The notes under the pieces: generated by a model | The model's database searches: none | Seen by the model: the letters and a program-made list of their open reading frames with translations, nothing else | What the model was told of the DNA's origin: nothing | Assembly (NCBI GenBank): GCA_030681795.1 | Contig: JAUXRG010000053.1 | Coordinates: 85,935 to 149,934, forward strand | From: Rubrivivax sp. | GTDB taxonomy: Bacteria > Pseudomonadota > Gammaproteobacteria > Burkholderiales > Burkholderiaceae_C | Length of the DNA: 64,000 bases | Direction: 5' to 3' | Program-made: the position numbers and the translations under genes | Shown: in pieces, positions 13,086 to 21,812 of the stretch | Layout: every line of letters begins with the position of its first letter | Numbering within the stretch: the first letter of the stretch is position 1

Positions 13086-14186
13086 GTGACAACTTCTGCG
13101 TTGCCGCTGCGCCTGTCCCTCGAAGCGCCCCGCCGCCTCGCTGCCGGCACGCTGTTCGTGCGCGGCACGCCTCGCCTGCGCGAGGCCGTGCGCATCCGCC
13201 TGCACGATGGCCAGGGCACGACGGGCCTGGGCGAAGCGCTGCCACTGCCGGGCTACAGCCGTGACGATGCCGACACTGCGTTCGCTGTCCTGACCGAGCT
13301 GGCCGACAAGACGCTGGAGGTGCCACGCGAAGCCAGCGGCATCGCGCAGATCGCCGCCACGCTGGCCCCTTTCGATGCGGCGTTGGTGCGCGCCCCGAGC
13401 GCGCGCTTCGCGTTGGAATGCGCGCTGCTGGACCTGCTGTCCCGCCGCGCCGGGCAAAGCGCCGCGGCCTGGCTGGCAAAAGGTCGACAAAGCCGCGCGC
13501 TGCAGCCGGTGGCGGTGAGCGTGCTGCTGCCCGACGACGAAGCCGGCGCCGTGGCCACCGCCGCGCAGGCCGCCGCGCGCGGCCACACGGTGCTCAAGCT
13601 CAAGGTGGCGCGCGCCGACCGCAGCGCGGCGCAGGAAATGGCGCTGCTGGGGGCCGTGCGCGCCGCAGCCGATGCCGCCGCGCCGGGCGCGGTGCGCTTG
13701 CGGCTGGACGCCAACGGCGAGATGGACCCGGCCACGCTGCAGCAGCGGCTGGCCGCCTGGTCGACCTTCGGTATCGAACTGATCGAAGAACCGCTGGCCG
13801 GCGACGCATTGCTGGCACTGCCCGCGCTGCCGCTGCCCTGGGCCGCGGATGAATCGCTGGCCGACCCGACACGCACCGCCGCGCTGCTCGCGCTGCCGCG
13901 CTACCGCGGCCCGGCGGCGCTGGTGCTCAAGCCGGCCATGCTGGGGTTGCTGCGTTGCTTCGGGCTGGCCGAGGCGGCGGCCGCGCGCCGGCTGGGCGTG
14001 ATCGTCACGCACAGCCTGGATGGCGACCTCGGCTTTGCCGCGGCTTGCGCGCTGGCGCAGGCCTTGCCGCAGCCGCCTTGGCCTTGCGGGCTGGCGCCGC
14101 ATGCGGGGCTGCGCCGAACCGTAGCACCGCAGGCATGGTTGCCGGTGCCCACGGGCTTGGGCCTGGGGGTGCCCGACTGGGACTGA
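13086..14186 (+). CDS. menC: o-Succinylbenzoate synthase MenC
   Basis: MenC is an enolase-superfamily enzyme that dehydrates SHCHC to o-succinylbenzoate. The 366-residue protein has the catalytic Lys pair in TVLKLKVAR, metal ligands in RLRLDANGEMD, LIEEPL and AADESL, and the second Lys in ALVLKPAMLG. The GTG at 13086 is the first plausible start, giving MTTSALPLRLSLEAPRRLAAG. A decayed copy of two parts of this gene lies at 21560-21670. It is separated from menE by about 16 kb of accessory DNA. Confidence 0.9.
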   Translation: MTTSALPLRLSLEAPRRLAAGTLFVRGTPRLREAVRIRLHDGQGTTGLGEALPLPGYSRDDADTAFAVLTELADKTLEVPREASGIAQIAATLAPFDAALVRAPSARFALECALLDLLSRRAGQSAAAWLAKGRQSRALQPVAVSVLLPDDEAGAVATAAQAAARGHTVLKLKVARADRSAAQEMALLGAVRAAADAAAPGAVRLRLDANGEMDPATLQQRLAAWSTFGIELIEEPLAGDALLALPALPLPWAADESLADPTRTAALLALPRYRGPAALVLKPAMLGLLRCFGLAEAAAARRLGVIVTHSLDGDLGFAAACALAQALPQPPWPCGLAPHAGLRRTVAPQAWLPVPTGLGLGVPDWD

Positions 14187-14268
14187 CAGGCCGCATGGTT
14201 AGGCGGCGCGCCATTCCGAACCTCGGTTTCAGCCGGCTCCGACAGGCCGTACAGCCGTCGGCGAAAAA

Positions 14269-15078
14269 CTAGGGGGCGTTGTTATTCTTCAGTTTAACGC
14301 TCCAGCCAGATGCGTTATTGAATGTCCAATTGGGCCCGTAGAAGGAGCCTCGCGCAGTTCCCAAATCGCCAAAGAGATGAGTGTATATCCAGGCCCTTGC
14401 ATAGTATTGAACGGATGGATTTCTTCCGAACCCAACATGACTTTGATTGATATTTTCGCCATACCATGCATTCGCTTTTGTTGCCTCCTGGTATTTTGCT
14501 CTTACAAAATCAGGGGGCACCGTATTATCGAGTGAACCTGAAACGTAAAAGGTGGGGACCAACAGATCGGATGATTTTGCAGTATCCAAGGCCGGCATAT
14601 AGAGCAGAAGACTGGTAATTCTCGGATTCCCGATGGAAGCCAACATGACCCCATTCGCACCTATAGAATGCCCGATCGCGAGCACCCTGGACGGAATGAG
14701 TTTTTGATAATATTCGCTTTTACTGACTCCGTTTTGATCGATGAGCCAATTTACACCGGCGCTGGCTTTCGAGCCATCTGACTGATATGGGTCTGTGCTG
14801 GCAATGACGATGACGCCATGTGACGCCAATGGTATAAGCAGGGCGTCGTAATTCTTTGGGTGGGAGCCTGATCCAACACAGAAAACAACGATGGGATGAG
14901 CGTTGGAACTCAGTGTGATGGGGCGATAGATATAATACGCATTCCCTGGTCCCGTATCAGCAACAACGATCGTTGCATAAGGCCCGGTAGCTTCCTCCCA
15001 GTTCGCGGAAAAAGCAATAACCGCGTGCAGCATCAAAATCACCATGATGAGGCACTGCTTTGTTATAAAATGCTTCAT
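14269..15078 (-). CDS. Secreted alpha/beta hydrolase
   Basis: The 269-residue protein starts MKHFITKQCLIMVILMLHAV followed by AFSA, a typical signal peptide. The fold shows a nucleophile elbow GHSIGANGVML, an acid in SGSLDNTVPP and a histidine in NQSHVGFG. This triad order matches cutinase/PET-hydrolase-like or dienelactone-type hydrolases. The substrate cannot be told from sequence; an ester is likely. A good ribosome site (AAGGAG) precedes the ATG. The gene is clearly AT-richer than its surroundings and uses codons such as ATA and TTA, which suggests recent transfer. Confidence 0.7.
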   Translation of the reverse strand: MKHFITKQCLIMVILMLHAVIAFSANWEEATGPYATIVVADTGPGNAYYIYRPITLSSNAHPIVVFCVGSGSHPKNYDALLIPLASHGVIVIASTDPYQSDGSKASAGVNWLIDQNGVSKSEYYQKLIPSRVLAIGHSIGANGVMLASIGNPRITSLLLYMPALDTAKSSDLLVPTFYVSGSLDNTVPPDFVRAKYQEATKANAWYGENINQSHVGFGRNPSVQYYARAWIYTHLFGDLGTARGSFYGPNWTFNNASGWSVKLKNNNAP

Positions 15079-15431
15079 GGCAAAGTTCTCCTTCTGAGTC
15101 TGTTACTCGTTCATTCGGAAGTTGAAAGAAAGAACGCTTTTTGTCGATACTCAAGCATACAAACCGCGCATTGGCTGGCAACTGCTCTGCTGCAGGCGCA
15201 AGTGGCCCGCACGGGCGGCTGCGATGAGCGCCGTGCTGGCCACTGGCTTGAGCCTTGATCTGTTCACTGTCGCCACGAAGTCCCGGACTCCTGGGCAGGC
15301 GAATGCAGGGCGATTGTCTAAACCCCGGCAGGGTTGGCTGGCCGCGCCGGGGCTGGTGGTCTCGGACAAACCCCGAGCGCGATCGGCGCGACTTGCGATG
15401 TCAGCCGATCATGGTACCGGGCCATGCCGGA
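15079..15431. other. Gene-free stretch between the hydrolase and DUF3617 gene
   Basis: About 350 bases without a convincing gene. It contains the upstream region of the leftward hydrolase gene and the downstream region of the leftward DUF3617-like gene. No repeat, RNA gene or terminator with a T tail is evident. Confidence 0.5.
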
Positions 15432-15929
15432 CTACTTCATCTTGTAGGTACCGGTCCCGTGATTGCAGAACTGCACGGTTCCGGGCTTCACTTGCTGGGT
15501 CTGTCCCACGGTCTTGACCGTGCCGGTCGTGACCATGCCGTCGTACATGCCCGTGCCTGCGACCGCTTCCCTTTGGAGCTTGCCGTCGCTGTCGAACCAG
15601 AAGCGCGTGAGTCGGGTGTCACCGTTCCTCGCGACGCCCTCGCACAAGGCGCCGCCCGATCGCTTGCCTTCAAGGGAGATTCTCATGCCGACGCACCGAA
15701 CCACTTCGTTGTCGAACATGCCGCCTGGAGGATTGCTGACTGACGTGCCTGTTTCCTCGTAGCTGTAGGCAAAGAGGGTTTTGGTGTACTCGATGCTCGT
15801 TCTATTTTGGGTAAAGCAGATCGTGTGGTCGTAACTGCCTTCCTTTGGCAGGTCGGCGGCGAGAGCAAGACCGCCGGAACAGGCCGCGATCAATATTGCG
15901 ATTGAGACCATCCTTATTCTCGATTTCAT
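15432..15929 (-). CDS. Exported DUF3617-like protein
   Basis: The 165-residue protein begins MKSRIRMVSIAILIAACSGG and continues LALAADLPKEGSYD, a cleavable signal peptide (cleavage near ALA-AD). The rest (EGSYDHTICFTQNR, FDNEVVRCVGMR, VQFCNHGTGTYKMK) resembles small periplasmic DUF3617-type proteins, but the match is by eye and weak. Upstream, an ISL3 element has inserted about 70 bp before the start, which may have removed or replaced the native promoter. Confidence 0.5.
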   Translation of the reverse strand: MKSRIRMVSIAILIAACSGGLALAADLPKEGSYDHTICFTQNRTSIEYTKTLFAYSYEETGTSVSNPPGGMFDNEVVRCVGMRISLEGKRSGGALCEGVARNGDTRLTRFWFDSDGKLQREAVAGTGMYDGMVTTGTVKTVGQTQQVKPGTVQFCNHGTGTYKMK

Positions 15930-15994
15930 GGCTTTGCCTTTTTCGCTATGGACGCCTTCAACAGGACCGCGCGGCCTGCGCCCATCGACGACGC

Positions 15995-16002
15995 GCGAAA
16001 AG
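15995..16002. repeat. Left target-site duplication of the ISL3 element
   Basis: GCGAAAAG directly abuts the left inverted repeat and recurs exactly at 17492-17499 directly after the right inverted repeat. An 8-bp duplication is the usual ISL3-family signature. Confidence 0.85.
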
Positions 16003-17491
16003 GGCCCCTCGTCGTTTCGTGTGGAACCCAACAGTCAAAATCGTCGTTCGTAGTCGAGCCCGGTGGGCATGTGGGCAGGCTGCCTTTGAGCCTGTCCACA
16101 TGTCCACGGGGCGTTTTTGGAGGTTGAGGCTGTGGGTGTCCAGATCGAAGCGTTATTCACCAGTGCACTGGGGCTGCAGGCCCCTTGGGTGGTTCGAGAT
16201 GTGCGGCTCGATACTGCCAAGCACCGCATTGACTTCGACGTCGAGTGCAAGCAGGCGCTGCTGAGCTGCCCGGCGTGCGGTGCGGCCTCGCAGAAGGTGC
16301 ATGACCGTCTGCCTCGCTCGTGGCGGCATCTGGACTTCTTCCAGTACGAGGCGTGGCTGCATGCCGAGGTGCCGCGCGTGGGGTGTGCTGCCTGCGGCAA
16401 GACCACGCAGCTGAGCGTGCCGTGGGCGCGCGAGGGCAGCGGCTTCACGCTGCTGTTTGAAGCGCTGGCACTGGTGATGTGCCAGGACCTGCCCGTGCGC
16501 CAGACCGCCCGGGCGCTGCGCGTGCGCGACAAGCAGCTGTGGCGGCGCATCGAGCACTACGTGACCGAGGCCCGCAAGAAGCAGGACATGAGCAAAGTGC
16601 GCATCGTCGGCATCGACGAGACCAGCCTGCGCCGCGGGCACGACTACGTCACCGTGGTGCACGACCTGGACGCCAAGCGGCTGCTGTTCTCCACGCCCGG
16701 GCGCGACCACCAGACGATCCAGGCCTTTGCACAAGACCTGCACGCCCACGGCGGTGAGCCAACGGCGATCGCCCACGCCTGCATGGACATGAGTGCGGCC
16801 TACCTCAAAGGCGCCACTGCCTACCTGCCCAACGCGCTGGTCAGCTACGACCGCTTCCACGTCGTCAAGCTCGCCGGCGAGGCCATGGACGAGGTGCGTA
16901 CTGAGGAGTGGAAGACCGAGCAGGCGCGGGTGGAGGAGGCGCTGGGTCACCTCACGCCCAAGCAGCGTCGCTCCATCCTGTGGGGCATGCGCAGGAATCC
17001 TTCGGGCTGGTCGAACACGCAGACCGAGGCCATGCACTGGCTGCAGCGCGCCAACCTCAAGACCGCTCGCGCCTGGCGGTTGAAGATGGCGCTGCGCGAG
17101 GTGTTCGCCAACGCGCGCAGCCACAACCAGACCGAGCTGGCTGGCGCCGAGCTGAGGGCCTGGCTGTCCTGGGCGCGCCGCAGTCGGTTGGAGCCCTTCA
17201 AGCGCTTGGCCGCTACTCTCAAGGCCCACTTCGAATCGGTCGTGCGAGGCATGCTTGATCACCGCAGCAATGCCTTCGTCGAAGCGATAAACGGACTGAT
17301 GCAGCAGGCCAAGCGCGCCGCACGCGGCTTCAGGACGGCGGCCAACTTCATCGCCATCGCCATCGCCTATCTGCGCCTGGGCAAGCTCACGCACTTGCCC
17401 GCATCGCCGTTCGTGCCGGCCACGGCCCTGTCAGCGGGCATCACGAGGCATCGGGTGTGAAGTCAAGTTCCACACGAAACAGCATAGAGCC
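16003..17491 (+). mobile_element. Complete ISL3-family insertion sequence
   Basis: The element is 1489 bp with imperfect terminal inverted repeats of about 25 bp (16003-16027 and 17467-17491) sharing the 14-base core GTTTCGTGTGGAAC. It carries one intact transposase gene and is bracketed by the 8-bp direct repeat GCGAAAAG. Intact ends, intact transposase and an unmutated duplication all point to recent insertion. Confidence 0.9.
16117..17460 (+). CDS. tnpA: ISL3-family transposase
   Basis: This 447-residue DDE transposase moves the surrounding element. The N-terminal zinc-finger region has LSCPACGA and VGCAACGK. The central part carries VRIVGIDETSLRRGHDYVTV (first Asp of the catalytic triad), then AHACMDMSAAYLKGA and SYDRFHVVKL, characteristic of ISL3 TnpA. 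The C-terminus has SNAFVEAINGLMQQAKRAARGF with the catalytic Glu. A TTG start at 16117 is used; a GTG 15 bases on is an alternative. The frame is uninterrupted. Confidence 0.93.
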   Translation: MEVEAVGVQIEALFTSALGLQAPWVVRDVRLDTAKHRIDFDVECKQALLSCPACGAASQKVHDRLPRSWRHLDFFQYEAWLHAEVPRVGCAACGKTTQLSVPWAREGSGFTLLFEALALVMCQDLPVRQTARALRVRDKQLWRRIEHYVTEARKKQDMSKVRIVGIDETSLRRGHDYVTVVHDLDAKRLLFSTPGRDHQTIQAFAQDLHAHGGEPTAIAHACMDMSAAYLKGATAYLPNALVSYDRFHVVKLAGEAMDEVRTEEWKTEQARVEEALGHLTPKQRRSILWGMRRNPSGWSNTQTEAMHWLQRANLKTARAWRLKMALREVFANARSHNQTELAGAELRAWLSWARRSRLEPFKRLAATLKAHFESVVRGMLDHRSNAFVEAINGLMQQAKRAARGFRTAANFIAIAIAYLRLGKLTHLPASPFVPATALSAGITRHRV

Positions 17492-17910
17492 GCGAAAAGT
17501 GGTGTGTACTGACCGAGTTTGAAGCGTGGTTGGAAGCCGCGCGGGAAGCAGTTGCGCTCGCTGCGCCGGGAACCGCTTCTTTGGCGAGGCCGGCACCGAA
17601 ATCCGCTGCGGTGCTGACGACACGCATCGAAAACGGCACCGCAGACACCTCCGCTTACTGGAGAAAGCAGCGAACAGGCTACTCCGACCAATAGCCGAAA
17701 CATTGAGGCAAATCAATGCCGGCAACGCGCCCCACAGCGGTAGTGAAGGCGCAGCGACGATCAGCCAGCGTTGAATCGTTGCGTCCCGAATGGCCGCTTT
17801 GCCAACGCGCAACAGGCAGCAGCGGGTCGACCCCAATGGCCCCAATCAGGGTGCCGGATGCAGGGCCTGGCCGCCCCACGGACACAAGAAATGTCGTTTG
17901 AACGGCCCAC
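17492..17910. other. Gene-free stretch after the IS element
   Basis: About 420 bases. The first eight are the right target-site duplication (GCGAAAAG). Open frames on both strands lack recognisable motifs; one minus-strand frame has a hydrophobic stretch but no family match by eye. The region leads into an IS4-type transposase remnant and is probably scar DNA. Confidence 0.4.
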
Positions 17911-18258
17911 CCTCAAGCTGCACGACGTGAACGTGCTGGACATGCTGGCCTACCAAGCCGGTATGCGTTCTACGTGATGGATCGCGGCTATGTCGATTTC
18001 GCGCGGCTGTATGCATTGCACCAGGCTGGCGAGAACGCCGTGAAGACGCAGGTGTGGTGCGCCGTGGCCACCAACGTGCTCATCGCCATCGTCAAGAAGG
18101 AGCTTCAACTCGATGCCTCGCTCTGCACAGGTCTACCGATCTTGTCGGTGTCGGACTTCGAGAAAACCCAGATTTCATGCGCCTTGCAGCCCGACACCTC
18201 GCAGATCGATCTGCTCGACGCCGCTGGGGGAAACAGCCAAATGCAACTCAGCCATTGA
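17911..18258 (+). pseudogene. IS4-family transposase remnant
   Basis: Three pieces of an IS4-type (ISRso/IS4-like) transposase can be read. First is KLHDVNVLDMLAYQAG. After a small frame shift comes YVMDRGYVDFARLYALHQAG. Directly joined to it is ENAVKTQVWCAVATNVLIAI with KKELQLDASL after it. In intact relatives many residues lie between HQAG and ENAVKTQ, so a large internal deletion has occurred. The 5' half and the element ends are missing. The gene is dead and marks an earlier mobile-element visit. Confidence 0.8.
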
Positions 18259-18328
18259 CGCGATGGGAAGTCCTTGTAGTGGGTTGGCGTCACCTTTCGT
18301 CCTCTCGCACGAAGACGCAGTGACTGCT

Positions 18329-18442
18329 CTACTGGTGCCTCCAGGCAACCTCGTGCGGCCTTGCGACGGCCTGGAGATCAGAGATCTGCCCGTCCAGCGG
18401 ATTGCGCCGCATGGCTGCGACGAGCTTGGCCGCCGTCTTCAC
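18329..18442 (-). pseudogene. hicA-like toxin N-terminal fragment
   Basis: A 37-codon minus-strand frame from a GTG at 18442 reads VKTAAKLVAAMRRNPLDGQ and continues ISDLQAVARPHEVAWRHQ before a TAG. This resembles the N-terminal half of HicA/YcfA mRNA-interferase proteins, which normally continue with a GSH(F/V)V segment that is absent. No hicB partner is visible. The call is from memory of the family, and the fragment is short. Confidence 0.4.
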
Positions 18443-18573
18443 GCGCGTGCTACTACCCGTGAAACTGCTGCGGCGCCAGGAAGGTGGGTGCGTTGTGCTG
18501 CCAACGTTCGAGCCAAGCGGAGCGCCGGCTTAGGGATAGACGCCGCTCCAGCGGCGCCTCAACACTTCGCGCC

Positions 18574-20976
18574 ATGTTGACCTTGCGCGTGCAGTTGCTC
18601 GACTTCATGGATTCGACGCCGTACGCCGATGCGCGCGTGCGGCTCGAGGTGCGGGTCATGGCCGGCTGGTTGACGCGCATCTTTCTTGACGATCCGGCGC
18701 ATGGGCCGGGGCCGGGAACCCGGCCGCCGCCGAACTCGATCGAGGTGATCGTTTACGACGAGTCGCGTGCCGTCGTGCTTGTGGCCGAGGGCGCGACCGA
18801 TGCGCAGGGCCGCGTCGCGCTCTCGGTCGACGCTGCCCGCGCCTTTGCGCAATGCGCCGCGCTGCGCCAGGGCGACAAGCCGCCCGACGCCGTGCAGGCA
18901 CAACTGTCGGCGCGCGCCGATGTCTACGGCCTGGCGCTGGCCACCGCCGAGCGCTTTGCCGCGTTCGAGACGCCCGACGCGTCGCGCGACCTGGTGATGC
19001 TGGCCGACCCGGCGCGCTTGATCGTCGGCGATACCTCGGCCACGAGCACGACCCTGTGGTTCCAGCTGCACGCCGCGCCGCGCGCGCTCGACCGCTTCGT
19101 CTGCGTGCTCAGCGTGCGCGGCTCAGGCACGGTGGCGCCGCGTCGCGCTGGCCTGGTGGTGCGTGCCGACCGCGCGCACACGGCGGTGAGCACGCTGGCC
19201 GGCCTTGCGCCCGCGACGCAGCACGATATCGAGTTGCGCCTGGTGCAGCCCGATAACGTTGAGCGCGTGCTCGCGCGCGGCAGCGTGCGCACGCTGCCCA
19301 CCGACCCGCGGCGCCTGAGCATCGCCTTCGCCTCGTGCCACCTGCCCGGCACGCCGACCTCGCTCAACCGTTGGCAGGCACTGGCCGCGCGCGGCGACAT
19401 CGACCTGGCGTTCCTGATCGGCGACCAGATTTACGGCGACGGCATCGAGAAGATCTTCTCCGACACCAGCGACTGGAACGAGCGCTATGCGCGCCGCTAC
19501 AACCAGCTCTGGGCCTACCAGCCGGTGCGCCGCGTGCTGCGCTCGCGGCCGATGTACATGACGCTCGACGATCACGAAGTCGTCGACGACTGGGGCACCG
19601 AGAAGGTGGATCCGGTGCGCGAGGCCGCGGGCGTGCGCGCCTACCGCATCTTCCAGCACGCGCACAACCCGGTGGGCTTTGGCGCGACGCGCCTGGACTA
19701 CAGCATGCGCCGCGGGCCGGCGGCGTTTTATGTCACCGACAGCCGCACCGCGCGCGGCAAGGACGCCAAGTTCCCGGTGATGGGCAAGGCGCAGTTCGAG
19801 CGCCTGCGTGCATGGTCGCGCTCGGCCGAGGTGCGCACCGCCGACCTCGTCTTCGTCGTCGTGCCGGTGCCTCCGGCCATGTTGCCGATTGCCGAACTTG
19901 AGAAGGTGGCCAGCGCGCTGGCCGCACCGGTGGGCGGCGCGGGCGGCGGGCTGTTGGGCGCCGTCGTCGGCGCGGCGATCGGCTTCGTCGTCGGCGGCCC
20001 GGCCGGCGCGGTGGTCGGCGCGCAGGTCGGCGCGGGCATTGGCGCCTTCGCCGGTGCGGTCGGCACCAAGGTCTACTACGAACACCTCGAGGACACGATC
20101 AAAGAGCCCGACGTGCGCGACGCGTGGACCTACGACAAGAACCTGCCCGACCTGGTGCGCCTGATGGACGTGCTCTTCGACGTCGCCAACGACATCGGCG
20201 CCGACGGCCGCCCGGGGCCGCAGCCCAAGGGCGTCTTCGTGCTCAGCGGCGACTACCACTTCGGCGCGATCCACCTCGTGCGCTCCAAGCGCAAGGACGG
20301 CGGCCACGACCACCGCAACAACCCCACGCTGGTGCAGATCACCAGCTCGCCGATCTCCAAGCCGGCGATCGACGCGGAACTGCTGCTGAAGGCCGCGGCG
20401 ATCGTCAGCCGCGACGACGAGTTCAAGCTTGACGACAAACACTACCTCGCCCGCTTTGTCGGCCACCTCGAGCAGCGCAACTTCGGCCGCGTGGTCTTCG
20501 AACAAGTCGGCAGCACGCGCCGCTACCGCATCCAGCTGTATGTCGAGGGCGAGAGCGACGCGTTGGCCGAGATGTTCGAGATCGATCTCGATGCGCGCCC
20601 GGTGCGGATGCGCAACCTGCTCGGCGAGGTGCTCGCCGCGAAGGGGCGGCTGACGCTGCTGCGCATTCACGATGTCGGCACCGGCTTTGGGCCGGCAGCC
20701 GACCGCATCGATGGCGAAGTGGTGATCGGGCTGGACACCGAGCCCGGCCGCGCTTTCGGCTTCCAGCTGCGCCGCGACGCCAACCGGCCGGCGCGGCAGC
20801 GATTGCTCGCACTGCTGCGCGATGCCTTCGCCAATGACCGGCCCTTGACCATCGACTACCTGCGCACGGGGCAGCACAACGGCACGCTCATTCGCGCCAG
20901 CGAGTTGCCATCGCCACCCTTGCACAGCGCCGTGAATGCGCTCGATGCCAGCACGCTGGCGGTGCTGGACGACTGA
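18574..20976 (+). CDS. PhoD-like metallophosphatase with extra C-terminal domain
   Basis: The 800-residue protein has a PhoD-type alkaline phosphatase/phosphodiesterase core. Motifs are IAFASCH (about residue 249), IGDQIYGDG (about 283), LDDHEVVDDWG (about 330) and LSGDYHFGAIHLV (about 558), together supplying metal ligands. A FN3-like N-terminal region precedes it. A Gly/Ala-rich glycine-zipper stretch (about 453-498) is inserted inside the core and could be membrane-active. The last ~90 residues form a domain that recurs as a separate gene at 20999-21439. No signal peptide is seen, unlike classical PhoD. Confidence 0.75.
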   Translation: MLTLRVQLLDFMDSTPYADARVRLEVRVMAGWLTRIFLDDPAHGPGPGTRPPPNSIEVIVYDESRAVVLVAEGATDAQGRVALSVDAARAFAQCAALRQGDKPPDAVQAQLSARADVYGLALATAERFAAFETPDASRDLVMLADPARLIVGDTSATSTTLWFQLHAAPRALDRFVCVLSVRGSGTVAPRRAGLVVRADRAHTAVSTLAGLAPATQHDIELRLVQPDNVERVLARGSVRTLPTDPRRLSIAFASCHLPGTPTSLNRWQALAARGDIDLAFLIGDQIYGDGIEKIFSDTSDWNERYARRYNQLWAYQPVRRVLRSRPMYMTLDDHEVVDDWGTEKVDPVREAAGVRAYRIFQHAHNPVGFGATRLDYSMRRGPAAFYVTDSRTARGKDAKFPVMGKAQFERLRAWSRSAEVRTADLVFVVVPVPPAMLPIAELEKVASALAAPVGGAGGGLLGAVVGAAIGFVVGGPAGAVVGAQVGAGIGAFAGAVGTKVYYEHLEDTIKEPDVRDAWTYDKNLPDLVRLMDVLFDVANDIGADGRPGPQPKGVFVLSGDYHFGAIHLVRSKRKDGGHDHRNNPTLVQITSSPISKPAIDAELLLKAAAIVSRDDEFKLDDKHYLARFVGHLEQRNFGRVVFEQVGSTRRYRIQLYVEGESDALAEMFEIDLDARPVRMRNLLGEVLAAKGRLTLLRIHDVGTGFGPAADRIDGEVVIGLDTEPGRAFGFQLRRDANRPARQRLLALLRDAFANDRPLTIDYLRTGQHNGTLIRASELPSPPLHSAVNALDASTLAVLDD

Positions 20977-20998
20977 ATCGACCGAAAGGAAAACTGCG

Positions 20999-21439
20999 AT
21001 GGGACTCATCAACACCTCCGGCAAGATCAAGCTGCTGCGCGTGAATGAAGTCGGCGACCGCTTCGGCCCGGCGGCGGACTTCATCGAAGCCGAAGTTGTC
21101 GTCCAGCTCGACACGCACCCGGCCGGCGCCGCGTCGGGCTTCAAGCTGCGCGCCGATGGCAATCAACCCGTGCGCGAGGGCATGCTCGACCTGCTGCGCG
21201 ATGCCTTCAACCACGGCTGGCGCGTGCACTTCGACCACGAGGTGCCCACCGGGAAGAAGAAGGGCACGATCGTGCGTGTCTGGGTCACCAAGGACGCTGC
21301 AGCGCCGCCGGGCGTGGGACCTGGCGGCGGCGTCGGCGGGCTGGTGTTCGGCACGGTCGGCACCGTCGCGCCGGCGGGGACGGTGGGCGGCCTGAATCCG
21401 TCGCTCGGCACGGTCATTCGGCGGGATACGCCCGAGTAG
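20999..21439 (+). CDS. Stand-alone copy of the PhoD C-terminal domain
   Basis: The 146-residue protein starts MGLINTSGKIKLLRVNEVGD after an AAGGA ribosome site, 22 bp after the phosphatase gene, so they are probably cotranscribed. Residues about 8-95 align with the C-terminal domain of the upstream gene: both have LLR(I/V), VG..FGPAAD, EVV, LDT and a LLRDAF run, then GT(L/I)(I/V)R. The tail is a Gly/Pro/Val-rich low-complexity segment. I do not recognise the domain family. A shared ligand or partner with the phosphatase is inference. Confidence 0.65.
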   Translation: MGLINTSGKIKLLRVNEVGDRFGPAADFIEAEVVVQLDTHPAGAASGFKLRADGNQPVREGMLDLLRDAFNHGWRVHFDHEVPTGKKKGTIVRVWVTKDAAAPPGVGPGGGVGGLVFGTVGTVAPAGTVGGLNPSLGTVIRRDTPE

Positions 21440-21559
21440 GTTTTGCCTCACGCCAAGCTGCGTGCCGTGGACGCACGGAACGCTCGCGCGCTGAGGCGGT
21501 GGCGGCCGATTCAAGGGCGGTGTCCCACGAACACACCGGGGTGCGGCTTCTGGGCTGAA

Positions 21560-21670
21560 CACACGGTGCTCAAGCTCAAGGGGGCACGCGCCCACCGCAG
21601 CGCACCGCAAGCATGGTTGCCGGCGCCCACGGGCTTGGGCCTGGGGGGTGCCCGACCAGGACTGACAGGC
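21560..21670 (+). pseudogene. menC: Internally deleted menC remnant
   Basis: Two blocks of menC are fused here. The left block matches menC around 13582-13632 (CACACGGTGCTCAAGCTCAA and onward to the CGCAGCGC run). The right block matches the menC 3' end around 14130-14190 (GCATGGTTGCCGG through GGACTGACAGGC). Roughly 500 bp between them are missing, and scattered substitutions show it is old. It lies within a gene-free stretch (21440-21812) that otherwise holds nothing recognisable. Confidence 0.82.
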
Positions 21671-21812
21671 GGCACGGGCAGGCGGCGCGCTGCCCGCCGA
21701 GTTGAGTTCCTGTGACCGGGGGCCGGGGCCTCTGCCCGCGGCCAATCATCGGGTGCTCGTGACCGTCCGGTCCAGGCGCCCTGTTCCGGGTCGCGGCTTC
21801 TCACGCCTCTGG

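Noticed and set aside
17441..17845. Minus-strand 134-codon frame with a hydrophobic stretch
   Set aside because: It begins and ends across the right end of the ISL3 element, so it is an accidental fusion frame.
19123..21162. A 679-codon frame antisense to the PhoD-like gene
   Set aside because: It lacks motifs and mirrors a gene with clear metal-binding motifs on the other strand.
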